Both the position numbers and the translations under genes were made by a program. Below are positions 21,819 to 33,255 of a stretch of 64,000 nucleotides of DNA, piece by piece; the stretch's first letter is position 1, and the number at the start of each line of letters is the position of its first letter. Source of the DNA: Cristatella mucedo (Eukaryota; Bryozoa; Phylactolaemata; Cristatellidae); the NCBI GenBank assembly GCA_009760855.2, contig WPIO01000007.1, positions 2,696,001 through 2,760,000 on the forward strand, written 5' to 3'. The notes under the pieces were generated by a model. The model saw only the letters and a list, made by a program, of their open reading frames with translations. It ran no database searches and was not told the DNA's origin.

Positions 21819-22499
21819 GTCACTACTCTGCGGCAGCAAATTGGGAGTCGGCGCGCTAGGAAGCGCTTATCAGCATGAAGAGAGTTCCCACAGGCCTCGG
21901 CATCAGTCGTCTGCGGTAGCACTGTATGTCTAGGGCATTAAGCAAACAACGAGCTCAGCACAGCCAGATAAAGTCACCACTGTTGTACCTCCGGTCCTAA
22001 TGCTCTTAGTTGACCGCTTTCAAAAGCCGATGACTCATTAGTATTGGCTTTCCCCTGGCGACGCTGTCTTGCAGTAAGTTTCATCGTTAAAGATTTCCTC
22101 ATCTCGATCGCAAACCAGCCGTTAGGGGATCTAGCACGGCAGCACGGCTAAAAGAATAAGCCGTGACTTCTTTCATCTTTGAGATCGTTCATCTTAGAGA
22201 TAGCATTTTTCTTTCAAAAGTCAAATAAAATTGTTAGGTTCCAAAAGCCATATAACTACGGCTATCTATCGGCAAAATCTGAAATAACCTGAATGTCAAG
22301 AGCGTTAAAGCTCAGCTGGACGCTGACGCTATGTATCAGCTAATTAACTGCCCTGAGAAGGCCCAAGGGCACTAGGATACTGAACGCAGGGCACTATTTC
22401 TGCAGGAATCGCAAGGAGCAAAATCAGGACGTACTTGATGGTCAGTGTAAGGACTCTGCTCTCCATCCGTTGAACAACCAAGAGTCGCGCAATTCATTT
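21819..22499. other. Unannotated sequence
   Basis: No gene or repeat family recognised. Confidence 0.35.
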
Positions 22500-22630
22500 A
22501 TGCTGGTTTGGTCTAGCGGTCTGACCGAGGTCGTGGGCTCGAGCCTCGAGGCACATGTGAAGCGCCCGAATAGAGATTAGGTTCTCTTAGGGCGCAATAT
22601 AAATTAATTATATTTTATTTTTTATTTTTT
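22500..22630 (+). mobile_element. S1 SINE, internally shortened
   Basis: Head TGGTTTGGTCTAGCGGTCTG joins early to GAGGTCGTGGGCTCGAGCC, then the intact 3' hairpin GCGCCCGAATAGAGATTAGG...CTCTTAGGGCGC and an AT/T-rich tail. About 30 bp between box A and box B are missing. Confidence 0.88.
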
Positions 22631-22761
22631 TATCAATGCAGAAGCAGGAATACGTTTCCTGAAATTAAAGACCGCCAACCTTGTGGCCATATTAACCAAC
22701 CACTGCAAAGGATTAGTTGCTTTTGATAGTCCTGAAAACATCGAGTTACATTAGGCCAATC

Positions 22762-22937
<176 letters not shown>

Positions 22938-23049
22938 GCCAGGGAGCTAATAAGCCCGTTAGTCAGCCTCTTCGGTAAATAGTACTTATATTATAATATT
23001 AATATAATTAGGTACTATTTATTAAAATAAAATATAGTACCTAAAGTAG

Positions 23050-24885
23050 TAATGTAACGTAATGTATCTCCGTCAGTAACTCCACAAAGTCATAAAGACC
23101 ATGTGGGCGTTACGCAGGAGAGTTTTGTATAGCGCACTCACAGCCTAAGCGGCTTTCGGTACGCATTCGGTAGCCAACAGACTTCGTCTCACGCAACAAA
23201 GAGAAAGTGGGAAGCATAGCAAAGTTAGGAGAGCAGTTGAGGTAGTGAGTAGCATAGAAGTATCAGTTCAGGACCGCTGAAAAAGATGTGCCATAGTCGG
23301 CAGTTGGAGAGTAGATGTTGCGTAAGAATTGTGGAAGCGAGTTCCACAGTCTAGGACCTGCAGGGCTAAAGCTTCTGTCGCCAACTGTCTTTAAGCGGAG
23401 GAATGGGACAGCTAATTTATTGTCCACACAGGACCTGAGGGCGCGAACAGGCTGAAACTGATGTAGCAGTTCAGCTAGGTATGAAGGAGCCAAGCCGTGG
23501 CGGGCCTTGTGGGTCAGCGTAAGAACTTTGCTCCGTATCCTTGCCTTGCAGCCATATTCATAGTCAGCTGTAGTGGCATAATAGCTTTCTTTGGCAGCCC
23601 AGCCAAAAGGGAATTACAATAATCAAGCCGAGACAGAACTAAAGAGCTAGTTAAATTTTTTACAAGCCACTGTGGGAGACAGCTTCTAATCTTGGATAGG
23701 GATCGGATGTGATGGCTAGCTGTAGAGGCAGTCTTCTGAATGAAGCTTCTGAAATTGAGGCAGCTGTCGAACACGACACCTAGATTACGAGCACGTGGTG
23801 AAGGTCGCACGATAGCATCGCCTATTAGAACAGCAAATCCTTTTAATCCAGCCACACGCTTAGGGTGTCCTATGAGAAGCAGTTCGGTTTTATCGTCATT
23901 TAATTTCAGGAAGTTTTCCGACATCCAGGATCGAATATCGGCAAGGCAAGCATTCAGTTTGTCAGTTGCTACAGCAGATTCCGACGGTTTGAATGACAAA
24001 TACAACTGAGTATCGTCAGCATAGAAGTGATATCCTATTCCATGGGCCTTAATCACTTTTCCCAGAGGTTGTGTATAAATGGAGAACAGCAAGGGACCGA
24101 GTACAGACCCTTGAGGGACTCCACAGGTGACCCTTCTCATGTCTGAGACCTGACCCCCATACGACACGGATTGAACACTATCAGACAAGTATGATTTAAA
24201 CCACGCCAGTGCTTCGTCTGCCAGACCGATCGTTGTTCTCAATCGTTCAAGCAGAACTTCGTGATCAATGGTGTCGAAGGCAGCAGACAGATCTAGCAGA
24301 GCTAGGGCAGTGACATTCCCGTCGTCATTGCCACGTAGAATGTTATTGTTAACACGGAGGAGAGCAGTTTCAGTAGAGTGCTGCCTCTTGAACCCTGATT
24401 GAAATGTTTCTGATATTCCATTATTTTCAATATGTTCAACTAGCTGCTTAGCAATAATTTTTTCAAGAATCTTTGATAAGAATGGAAGAAGGGAAACTGG
24501 ACGATAGTTTGCTAGGACCTCTGTGTCTAATCCAGGCTTTTTAAGAATGGGTCTAACGATTGCCGATTTGAAGAACTTGGGGACGACCCCTTTTCTCAAA
24601 GAAGCATTAAAAATCTTGGTTATGGCAGGGCTAAGTTGGTCTGCAAGTGAAGACCACAGAGATGAAGGTATAGGGTCTTCAGGAGACGAGCTCTTTTTGC
24701 TAGACCTTATTAAGGCAGCCACATCACAGGCAGAAACATCAGAGAATCTTTTAAGAAAGGTCACAGGTTGAGGAACGGCGATTGCTTTGGTCGGAGGGGG
24801 CTTAATGGAGGCACGAATGTGCACATTTCTTTCAGTAAAGAAGGCTGTACCTAACACTGGAGAGGTATCGAAAAGGATAAATGGG
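23050..24885 (-). mobile_element. Family B LINE (CR1/L2-like) with near-intact reverse transcriptase
   Basis: Best-preserved RT in the window. On the - strand 23514-24857 encodes 447 residues: the RT N-terminal segment FKSAIVRPILKKPGLDTEVL, motif [14 protein letters not shown] (about residues 187-199), motif B GVPQGSVLGPLLF (246-258) and motif C YADD (279-282), so the catalytic Asp residues are present. The frame then closes after NMAARQGYGAKFLR. Comparison with other family B copies suggests about 80-100 bp are deleted there. The C-terminus resumes in another frame (23263-23493, MAPSYLAELLHQ to FSAVLN). The 3' end (GGAGTTACTGACGGAGATAC, then an ACATT-type tail) is at about 23050-23090. No endonuclease region: the copy is 5'-truncated at about 24885 and cannot be autonomous. 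Confidence 0.93.
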
Positions 24886-24929
24886 TTCGGAGTTTCGCCC
24901 CTACTCCAGCAGTTCGCCTGGGTCTTAGT

Positions 24930-25085
24930 TTATAAATACAATTCATTTGTATAGGGCCCTAAGAGAACTTACTCTCTATTCAGGCTTATGACACGGCACT
25001 CGAGCCCACGACCTCGGTCCTCAAATACATTCACTTTGACCTTGGTCGTTAAATGCCAGCACCTTAGCCGCTGGGCCAAGCCAGC
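24930..25085 (-). mobile_element. S1 SINE (full length)
   Basis: In reverse: AT tail, hairpin GGGCCCTAAGAGAACTTAC...TCTCTATTCAGGC, CTCGAGCCCACGACCTCGG (box B-like), the 'ACATTCACTTTGACCTTGG' internal region and TTAGCCGCTGGGCCAAGCCA (box A-like). Confidence 0.9.
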
Positions 25086-25245
25086 CTATGTGTAATGTGC
25101 CCGCTCTTTCCCAAGCGTGTCATCGGTTCGAGCCTTGCAGTGGTCAATTCAAAATGAACCGCTGCAAGCGGTGGTGATAGCCGTAAAGGCTCGTCTGTCG
25201 CTACGTTAACGAGGCTGTTATATTAGCGTACCCTTTTTTTGGTCA
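25086..25245 (+). mobile_element. S2 SINE, degenerate, head-to-head with S1
   Basis: Box B-like CGGTTCGAGCCTTGCAG, CCGCTGCAAGCGGTGGTGAT, AGCCGTAAAGGCTCGTCTG and GAGGCTGTTATATTAGC, the S2 3' end. Its head abuts the head of the neighbouring S1 copy. Confidence 0.75.
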
Positions 25246-25319
25246 AAGAGAAAGCACCTAATGGTGGAGGCACCAAATGATGGAAGCACTGCGGCAGCTC
25301 GAATTATGAGAACAGATCA

Positions 25320-25485
25320 CCCATTCCAACAGTACGCTTAGCGCTTCCTACCAGGAGCAGTCCTGCTTTATCGTAGTGAAGGAATTGGCCCAGATCCGGA
25401 TTCGAATGTCTGTAAGCAAGGCGCCCAGTGCATTAGTGGCCGCTGCTGATTCCGACGGCAGCTACGGAGGCATTAGCGATCAATC
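25320..25485 (-). mobile_element. Family B LINE fragment, old
   Basis: Weak but collinear match to 23860-24010: CGCTTCCTACCAGGAGCAGT, TTTATCGTAGTGAAGGAATT, CGAATGTCTGTAAGCAAGGC and GCTGATTCCGACGGC. Confidence 0.65.
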
Positions 25486-26999
25486 TAGGGCCGTACCAGT
25501 GAACATGGCAAGCTCTACGTTATATGCAAGGTGGGTAATTTAAAACAATAATCGACTCGTATGCAGGGAAGATATGAAAGTCCAAGGATTGACGTGGACT
25601 GAACGCAGTTAAACGGTTGTGATGCTAAAAAGGCTCGCGAGGAGAATGTGCGAAATGGACCCACCTTGACTCGAATATCACGACCCCCTTCGGAGTGCTG
25701 TTTATTCAATAGGTTGGGTGCTGAGATGGTGTCAAGCCGGTATATCTGACGGAATTTAACGCACACTGAACAGAGTCGGTCTAGTGCTTCTTAGGTCGAT
25801 GGTCGCGAAACTGTTCAATGATTGGTATCACGCATGCTATCGTAAATCAGTAGTCAATTTCACAGGTCGAGCGTGGTGATAATGCAAGAAAATATAACTG
25901 TCATGGTCTTTGATCAAACGCTATGAGCAACGCATAATTCCAGATGACACTATACAATAAATGACGTGGAGTTAATGCCGATTGACATCGGCAGTGGCAT
26001 TCACGCTTACTCCGCTGCCATCTATACTTGCAAGGCTGCTCGCTCAAGCATTTCTCCAACTATCGCGAATCAATTTGCTATGTTTAAGTTTTCAAATTAC
26101 TTCTTAGCGAGTATATCATTAATAATTACATAAATATGTGGCTTATTACCTAGGTAAGCTCGAGTCTTGCAAGTTTATAAACACAAATGCTTGATGAAGT
26201 ATTTTTAATAGGCACCAGACTAAAGCTAGATGCTTGGAGAATCTGAAATGAATAAAAGCTGATACCGTGACAAAAGTGCGATTTCGAAATTAGCTCGGGG
26301 CTGGCAACCGTCCGTTAAAGCTAACGGTTTACATGCCTGCACCCAACTAGTGCAAATAGTAGTGGGTGGATGGCAAACTTGACCATGCGTGGGACATTAA
26401 CTGTCTCATACGACTAGCATCCAAACACCTCTCCAGAAGTTTTACGAGGGTCAATTTCAGCCTTGTCAAATATATATCAATGCAGCATCTAATTTTGCTA
26501 TTGAAAAAGTAAGGAAATGTAAAAACGGAATTTATCGGGAAATCCGAGTTTATACTGTCGTGTGATTGCACATGCCAATACTCGCGCCATTTAGAAATTT
26601 TGTTTTTGAAGTGTCGACATGCTATTTGTCGATTGCTTGAGAACTTAGCGGAATCTTTCTCGGTTGCTCTCAAGCCACTGCGAAGCCTAGTGAGCTAAAG
26701 AACAGCGAGAGACGTATGCCATTCACGTTAGCCCTCAATTGACATATAAATACCTTGGCCAAGGAAATAAGCACAGTTTGTGCTTCCCACTAGCAGCTCC
26801 ACAAAAATACTTAGACTAAGCGAATGCTACTGTTGAGTTTCCTGTTTCGCACTCAGAGTATTTCTGTGCAGATACAGTTTATGGCATACTTTAAAAGTTT
26901 GTTTCTTCCCAAGATCGAAGTTGGTTTTTCTGCAAATTTAATTAGCCTATCTCACAGAAGAATAACTTGGAAGCCATCTTTAGGAGAGAGCAACTATAA
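25486..26999. other. Unannotated sequence
   Basis: No gene or repeat family recognised. Longest frames (about 80-110 codons) carry no motif. Confidence 0.35.
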
Positions 27000-27098
27000 T
27001 AGTCAATAATAATATAATAATAACAATAAAAATAATAATATAAATAAAAATAAAATAATAAAATAAAATAAATAAAATAATAATATTAATAGAAAAGT
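27000..27098. repeat. (AAT)n/(AAAAT)n low-complexity tract
   Basis: About 100 bp composed of AAT, AAAT and AAAAT units, just before the Tigger-like element. Confidence 0.9.
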
Positions 27099-27787
27099 AG
27101 TCAGAAAGCAGTGGATGTATTGAAGATCCTCATTTCAAGTTCATTGATGCGGCCGGGGAGAGAAAGCCATACAGCCGTACCTCGGCTTACAAGTGTCTCG
27201 ACATACGAAAGTTGTGAGATACGAGCTCTCTATCGGCCAATTTTTTGCTTTGAGTTACCTGCTAAAAATCATGTTCGAGCCTGCTTCAGATACTTCACCG
27301 CAGCGAACGTCACACTACGCGTGGTGACTCAGGTCAATAAGGGTAGGGCAGCGAACGACATTCCGTTGCGAGACGCTACCCTACGACCCGGGTGTGACGC
27401 TAAGCGCAGGCCTGTTGGTCCGCTCCCAGACAGACTCGAGCGAGCCATCGTGGTGCTTGGACGCACAAGATCGCCAGACTCCGGGTTAAATCCGACAACG
27501 GCAGGAACAGCTAAGTACGTACTGTACTATATTCATGATCTTATGAGAGTTCATCGCACTAAGGATAAAAGTCGGCGCGGCGCGTCTGCATAAAGAATCA
27601 GCCAATAAACTGAAAGCGAGGAAAGCCCGACGAAACGAGCAAAGTCGGAGAATAAAATTCATATATTCATTTTAGCCTTTCTCCTCTAACTCTATTAGCA
27701 ACGTCAAGTCTTCTGATCTCCAAGTTACTCCTGTACATCAGGATTAATAAAACCCGTTTATTGCAAGACAGTTTATTGCATTGTTTT

Positions 27788-28013
27788 TAAAATAATAATA
27801 ATCACACACTTTATAAAGCGCCCTCGGAGAACTCAATCGCTTTCTAGATGCTTTACATTTGCTGCAAAGGAATCACAATCAAATGGTGAGTTGTATCGTA
27901 CTTGATAAGCAACATGAATAACATGGTAAAGGGTGACATGCACAGGGTCAGCATGCAAGTGTGGTTAGTGGCAGCATACACAGTGTCAGCACGCATAAGA
28001 ACCTTCAGCACGC
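27788..28013 (-). mobile_element. Family A LINE, minus copy, first part (split)
   Basis: In reverse: AAT tail, hairpin AAAGCGCCCTCGGAGAACTC, and 3'UTR up to CAGCACGCATAAG, where a plus-strand LINE interrupts it. It resumes at about 29520. Confidence 0.85.
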
Positions 28014-29519
28014 ATCGAAACCTCACACCTCGCTAGTAAGTTCCAGTCTGGCTTTAGAGCTAATCACTCCACAGAGTCAGCATTGCTTCGGGTATACAAC
28101 GACCTACTTAGGAATGCAGACATGGGTAGAGTGTCTCTTCTTGTTTTGCTCGATCTTTCGGCAGCTTTTGATACCATCGATCACAAAGTACTTCTAGAGC
28201 GCCTCTCATCTCGCCTGGGCATCACTGGCACTGCTCTGCAGTGGTTCAGGTCCTATCTCAGTGGGAGACTCCAGAGTGTTGACGTGAATGGACAAAGATC
28301 ATCTGAAGTACCTCTAAAATATGGAGTACCTCAGGGCTCTGTGCTAGGTCCGGTCCTTTTCACCGTTTATACTCTCCCTCTCGCTGATGTGATTGCCAAG
28401 CACAATCTAGGCTTTCACTTCTATGCGGATGACACTCAGTTGTACCTTTGCTTTGATCCCTCCCAGCCTTCGAGCACCTCAAATTCTCTCAACTCACTTG
28501 CTGCATGCATTGATGACATCCGATCATGGATGGCAGCAAATTTTCTAAAACTAAACTATGATAAAACTAACTTACTAGTTATGGGCAAACCTAGTGTTAT
28601 TCAGAAATTGGAAAGGCTGACTTTCAAAATTGGCTCTGCCAGCATATCTCCAGTTGCATCAGCTCGAAATCTAGGTGTCATATTCCAAAGCGACCTCTCG
28701 TTAGACGACCACATCAGCTCCACAGTCAAATCAGCCTATTTTCAGCTTCATAACATTGCTAAAATTAGGGCTTGTTTAGATAAGGATACCACGTCCAAGT
28801 TGGTCCATGCATTCGTGACATCTCGTCTCGACTTCTGGAAACTCACTGCTTACTGGCCTACCAGCATGTGCGATCAGGCGATTGCAGCTGGTGCAAAACT
28901 CTGCAGCTAGGCTTGTCTGTCGTGAGCGTCGCAGTTGCCACATTACTCCACTTCTCGCCGACCTGCACTGGTTACCAGTCAAGCAACGGATTGACTTCAA
29001 GGTTTTGTCGCTCACTTTTAGGTCTCTTCATTCTATGGCTCCAGCCTATCTTTCAGATATACTACCCCATCAGGCAAAGCATCGTACCACTCGCTTTTCG
29101 GAATCCAACAGTCTAGAAATACCTCGTACAAACCTTAAATCCTTTGGAGACCGTGCATTTAGCTCGTATGCTCCCACAGCCTGGAACTCCCTCCCGACCT
29201 GCATCAGAACATCCCCTGACCTGACCACATTTAAAAGAAACTTAAAAACATACCTATTTAGGACAGCATTTAGTGGGTCCTTGTGATTCGTCCTCGATGT
29301 GCTTATGCGTGCTGACACTGTTCATGCTGCCACTAACCACATTTGCATGCTGACCCAGTGCATGTAACCCCTAACCATGTTATTCATTTTGTTTGTTTTT
29401 TAAGCATGATTTTACTTACTATTCTATTGCGTATCACTTTGCAGCAAATGTAAAGCGCCTAGAAAGAGATTAAGTTCTCTGAGGGCGCTTTATCAAGTGC
29501 AATGTTATTATTATTATTA
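28014..29519 (+). mobile_element. Family A LINE with RT catalytic core
   Basis: Encodes the RT core: ASKFQSGFRANHSTESALLR region, motif [19 protein letters not shown], motif B YGVPQGSVLGPVLF and motif [11 protein letters not shown], in a frame from about 28050 to a frameshift near 28895 (28910 stop). The C-terminal part continues in another frame (28882-29286) with SAARLVCRERRSCHITPLLA and AFSSYAPTAWNSLPTC. Then come the 3'UTR, the hairpin at about 29452-29492 and (ATT)n. It is inserted into the minus-strand family A copy; the pre-insertion sequence can be read across it, with an ATAAG-like repeat at both joints. 5'-truncated and frameshifted, so not autonomous. Confidence 0.93.
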
Positions 29520-29626
29520 TTATAAGCACGTAAAGGACGAATCTCATTGACCCTCTAAATGCTGTCCTAAATAGGTGCTTTTTTAAGTTTAAAAAAAATC
29601 TGGTCAACTCAGGAGATTTTGTGATA
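29520..29626 (-). mobile_element. Family A LINE, minus copy, second part
   Basis: AAGCACGTAAAGGACGAATC, CTAAATGCTGTCCTAAATAG and GTCAACTCAGGAGATTTTGT continue the minus-strand copy, as in the uninterrupted element at 32.8 kb. Confidence 0.85.
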
Positions 29627-30016
29627 CTAGTTATTTGTAAGTAAGTTTTTTAATTTAAAAACATGTGACAGAAAACGCAGTGTTTTTTTGGGGGTCCGGA
29701 ACAGATTACTGGCATTTCAATTCACTTAAAGGGGTAAAATTGATTTGAGATACAAGTAATTTGAGTAACGAACTCCGGCACGGAACGAATTAAACTCGTA
29801 AGCCGAGGTGCCAGTGTACTTCCCAATAAAAGAGACGTCAGCGATCTGATCAGAGACCGTGGTCTTATCAGATCCAATACTGGGTATCTAACAACGGGTT
29901 CAAGGAGGGAAACTTGTTTTATGAAAGACCAAGTTAAGAGATCAGGGAAACGATCCTGCACTTTTTCAACTTATTCCATCGGCAAGATGGGCTGTACTGC
30001 TGCCACAATGTGGCCT

Positions 30017-30184
30017 ATTTACTCGAGGCTATACGAGTCTAACTGTTTACTCGAGGCTATACGAGTCCAACTGTTTACTCGAGGCTATACGAGTCTAACT
30101 GTTTACTCGATGCTATACGAGTCTAACTGCTTACTCGAGGCTATAGGAATCTTACTATTTATTCGAGGCTATAGGAATCTTACT
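30017..30184. repeat. 28-bp minisatellite, 6 copies
   Basis: Unit ACTCGAGGCTATACGAGT plus a TCTAACTGTT-like spacer, six copies at exact 28-bp spacing. Copies 1-4 end CGAGTCTAACT; copies 5-6 share GGAATCTTACT, so two sub-variants expanded separately. Confidence 0.95.
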
Positions 30185-30294
30185 GGTGGAGCTATCGCTT
30201 CGAAGCGCGGCTAACGAGTCGTAGAAGGCTCCCTGCAGGTGCCTCGCCATAGAAGCGGCGAAGCAGCACTTGGGAAAGCCATAACTTTCAAACG

Positions 30295-30360
30295 ATCCGG
30301 GGCATCGCTCTCAGACATCCGGGGCATCGCTCTCAGACATCCGGGGCATCGCTCTCAGAC
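30295..30360. repeat. 22-bp minisatellite, 3 copies
   Basis: Three identical copies of a unit starting ATCCGGGGCATCGCTCTCAG, about 110 bp after the 28-bp array. Confidence 0.95.
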
Positions 30361-31865
30361 AGTACAGAGCAATGCGGCTTGGTAGGCACGCCGCTCTCAG
30401 CAATCGTGCTCACGCAAGCGAAGCGAGCCCCGCGGACGTTTCCCTAGCTAGTCTGGACTTTCTAACATTGAGTTTCGGGCTTTGAAATTCTCCAGAATAA
30501 TAATAATAATACCGCTGTCGAAGCTCGTTGCCGCATGTCAAGAAGTTTGCCTCGTAAATTAATTAAATCGGCCAGCATTAAACCGCTCTACATGAAATTA
30601 GGATTTTAAATTGTGTTCTCTTTTTGATACATGCAGGAATTTGTTCGCAATTGGGGAAACTAAGTATTGCTATGCACTTTCAGAAGTATCCTTGAACTTG
30701 ACATTCTGGTTTCAAACTTGACCATTAAATTACATATTTTTTTCTTCTTTTTTCTTCTAAATTTAATAAATGTGAAGATAAGATTACTGCATCTGTTGAG
30801 GGTTTCGGCATTTCTTACAATGCAAAGTCACGAATCTGCTTATTTACTAGACTCATTTGTTTTGATTGTTTGAGCTATGGAACTTGAGCTTAACTGTCCG
30901 AGGACGTCAGAGGTTTGACATTATAGCCATTGCTGTGTATAAAGATAGTAATGTTACAGTTGTTGCCACAAATAAGTTCAACTGGGATAGTTGAATCGGC
31001 TGCCTCTGTGAGAACGTTTAGCAAGAACGCTGACGGAAACATCTCGTTATTGTGAAGGTAGTTAATAATTTCAGTGCAGGCTTGGGTGAGGTAAACGTAT
31101 GCATATGCTAAAAATCGAAACTGAGGCATGCAAATTGGAATATTCTAAGAAGCTTTGCGATTACTCTTGCTTTTACCTTCTCTGACAGCCCTCGGATAAA
31201 TTCAGGCACAGGGCTTCTACGTTACACATAAATCGTTGCGACTCAGTTATTTGATGTTGGTCAAACCCAGGGGAGCCCGTCAAGAGCAAAGCTGCTGTTT
31301 CATTTGCATACGAAATTTGGCATACGTTTTATTCATTGAGCTTATTATTTGTCGACGCTTTTGAGATTTCTGTAACTAGACGTAGAATAGAACCTGCAAT
31401 CGGTGCGGTCTACAAAACCCAGGGCATCCTGCATGGCAGCCATCCTTAGATCACCTTAGTGAGGCTGCGACTTCAGCCCAAATGCTTGCTGAATACGAGC
31501 TCATTTTGGCAGATGTCTTCTCGAAGAATTATTGGATTTTTTCCTGATCATGCCGAACCTTCACCACTGCCTTCTCAGGGTGACACTCATTCTCCACTAT
31601 TCAATAGCCATCTTATTCTAGCCATGCAAGGGTTTTGCCTACATTCTGGGAAAGTTTTGCCTTTTTTATGCTCATTTTTATAAAATGGCACATTCTGTTG
31701 TGCCAGGGTATCTAAAATGATCCAGGTCCTGCAGATTATGGGGTGATGCTATTGTCAAAAGAATTAACAAGAAACACTATCATTAGACCGTAAGTCTACG
31801 AAGATTGCCCGATTAAATTTGAGAGCAATTATTCGCCGAGTGCACTGGCATGCGAATTTATCTAT
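30361..31865. other. Unannotated sequence
   Basis: No gene supported. A minus-strand frame of 79 codons (30890-31129) has ordinary amino-acid composition and begins with ATG, but I recognise no domain. Confidence 0.35.
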
Positions 31866-31912
31866 CGCTCTCTGTCTCTGTCTCTCTCTCTCTCTATCTC
31901 TCTCTCTCTCTA

Positions 31913-31989
<77 letters not shown>

Positions 31990-31990
31990 G

Positions 31991-32043
<53 letters not shown>

Positions 32044-32055
32044 CTATGTATATAT
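31866..32055. repeat. (CT)n then (TA)n microsatellite
   Basis: About 140 bp of CT with sparse interruptions, followed by TA repeats. Confidence 0.97.
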
Positions 32056-32099
32056 ATTTGATTATAAGGATATTAACGACATGAAGTAATAATGATATA

Positions 32100-32180
32100 G
32101 TAAAAATGCTTTTATTGTGTAGCGCCCTTAGAGAACTTAATTTTTTCTAAGCACTTTACATATGCCGTAAAGGAAGCGTT
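32100..32180 (-). mobile_element. Family A 3' tail fragment
   Basis: TAGCGCCCTTAGAGAACTTA...TTCTAAGCACTTTACATATG, the hairpin in reverse, without recognisable coding sequence beyond it. Confidence 0.65.
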
Positions 32181-32594
32181 CTCAGTCTACAGAAAGTGGC
32201 AGGGTCGGAACGATGACTAGCATGCACAGCTATGCTGATTCAAGCTATTGCTCAGAGGATGCTGTTGAAGCAATAATATAATGGTTTTTCAGGAGTACCA
32301 CAAACGTTATCTTGAAAATACAGTGGTACGATACTGTCTATTTATATCACAAGCACTCATTTAATTTGAGTTTTACACCTACACAATTTTACTAGCGCTT
32401 TAGTCTATAGACCTAGAACTCAACTGATCCTCGGTACTCTGTTGGTGCATACATCATTCTGGTCAGAATGCAAGCGGTTCCATACTGGCTATGACGTTTC
32501 CTATTCTAAATTTGATAAACTTAGGTAGTTATCAGTACGGCCAAGGATATGAAAATTCTAGCTTAGTTGGTAGGCATTTCTTCGGTTCTCATTA

Positions 32595-33255
32595 ATAATA
32601 ATAATAATAATAATACACTTGATAAAGAGCCCTCAGAGAACTGAATCTCTTTCTAGGCGCTTTACATTTGATTCAAAAGGAAATGCTATTCAATGGTGAG
32701 TAGTATCATGCTTGACAAACAACATGAGTAGAATGCTTAGGGGTGAAATGCACAGGGTCAGCATGCAACTGTGGTTAGTGGCAGCATGCACAGTGTAAGC
32801 ACGCATAAGCACATAAAGGACGAATCGCGGAGACCCACTAAATGCTGTCTTAAATAGGTGCGTTTTGAAGTTCCTTTTAAATGTGGTAAAGTCAGGGGAT
32901 GTTGTGATGCAAGTCGGAAATGAGTTCCAGGCTTTGGGAGCATGCGAACTAAATGCACAATCTCTAAAGGATTTGAGGTTGGTACGAGGTATTAGTAAAC
33001 GGTTAGATTTTAAAAAGCAGGCAGTACGATGCTTGGCCTAGTGGGGGAGGAGATCTGAGAGATAGGCTGGCGCCAAAGAATAAAGGGACCTAAAAGTGAG
33101 CGACAAAACCTTGAAGTCGATCCGTTGCTTGACTGGTAGCCAGTGCAGGTCGGCAAAAAATAGTGTGATTTGGCAACTTCGACGCTCACGACAGACAAGC
33201 CAGCCGCAGAGTTTTGCACCAGCTGTAATCGCCTGATTGCACATGCCGGCAGGCC
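32595..33255 (-). mobile_element. Family A LINE, 5'-truncated
   Basis: (ATT)n, hairpin, 3'UTR and C-terminal coding region. It encodes CNQAITAGAKLCGWLVCRER, then LPVKQRIDFKVLSLTFRSLY and SLAPAYLSDLLPH, broken by frameshifts. Confidence 0.9.

Larger units (their letters stand above)
27172..29816. mobile_element. pogo/Tigger-like DNA transposon (non-autonomous remnant) with nested LINEs
   Basis: The left terminus CAGCCGTACCTCGGCTTACA and the right terminus (reverse complement CACTGGCACCTCGGCTTACG) match at 17 of 22 positions and are flanked by TA on both sides (27170-27171, 29817-29818), as in Tc1/mariner-pogo insertions. The right subterminal stretch (ACGAATTAAACTCGTAAGCC) resembles the common Tigger-type end. 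About 1.84 kb of the interior is two nested family A LINEs, leaving about 0.8 kb of element. No transposase is recognised in that remainder (the open stretch 27111-27593 has no DDE motif I can see). Confidence 0.7.

Noticed and set aside
27788-29519. Twin-priming (5' inversion) of a single LINE insertion
   Set aside because: The inverted part carries its own 3' hairpin and tail and continues on the far side of the plus copy, so these are two nested insertions.
30890-31129. Minus-strand 79-codon ORF with ordinary composition
   Set aside because: ATG start but no recognisable domain, splice context or conservation evidence; not enough to call a gene.
32317-32335. Second Tigger-like terminus (TACAGTGGTACGATACTG)
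   Set aside because: Only the first ten bases resemble the terminus and no partner end was found nearby.
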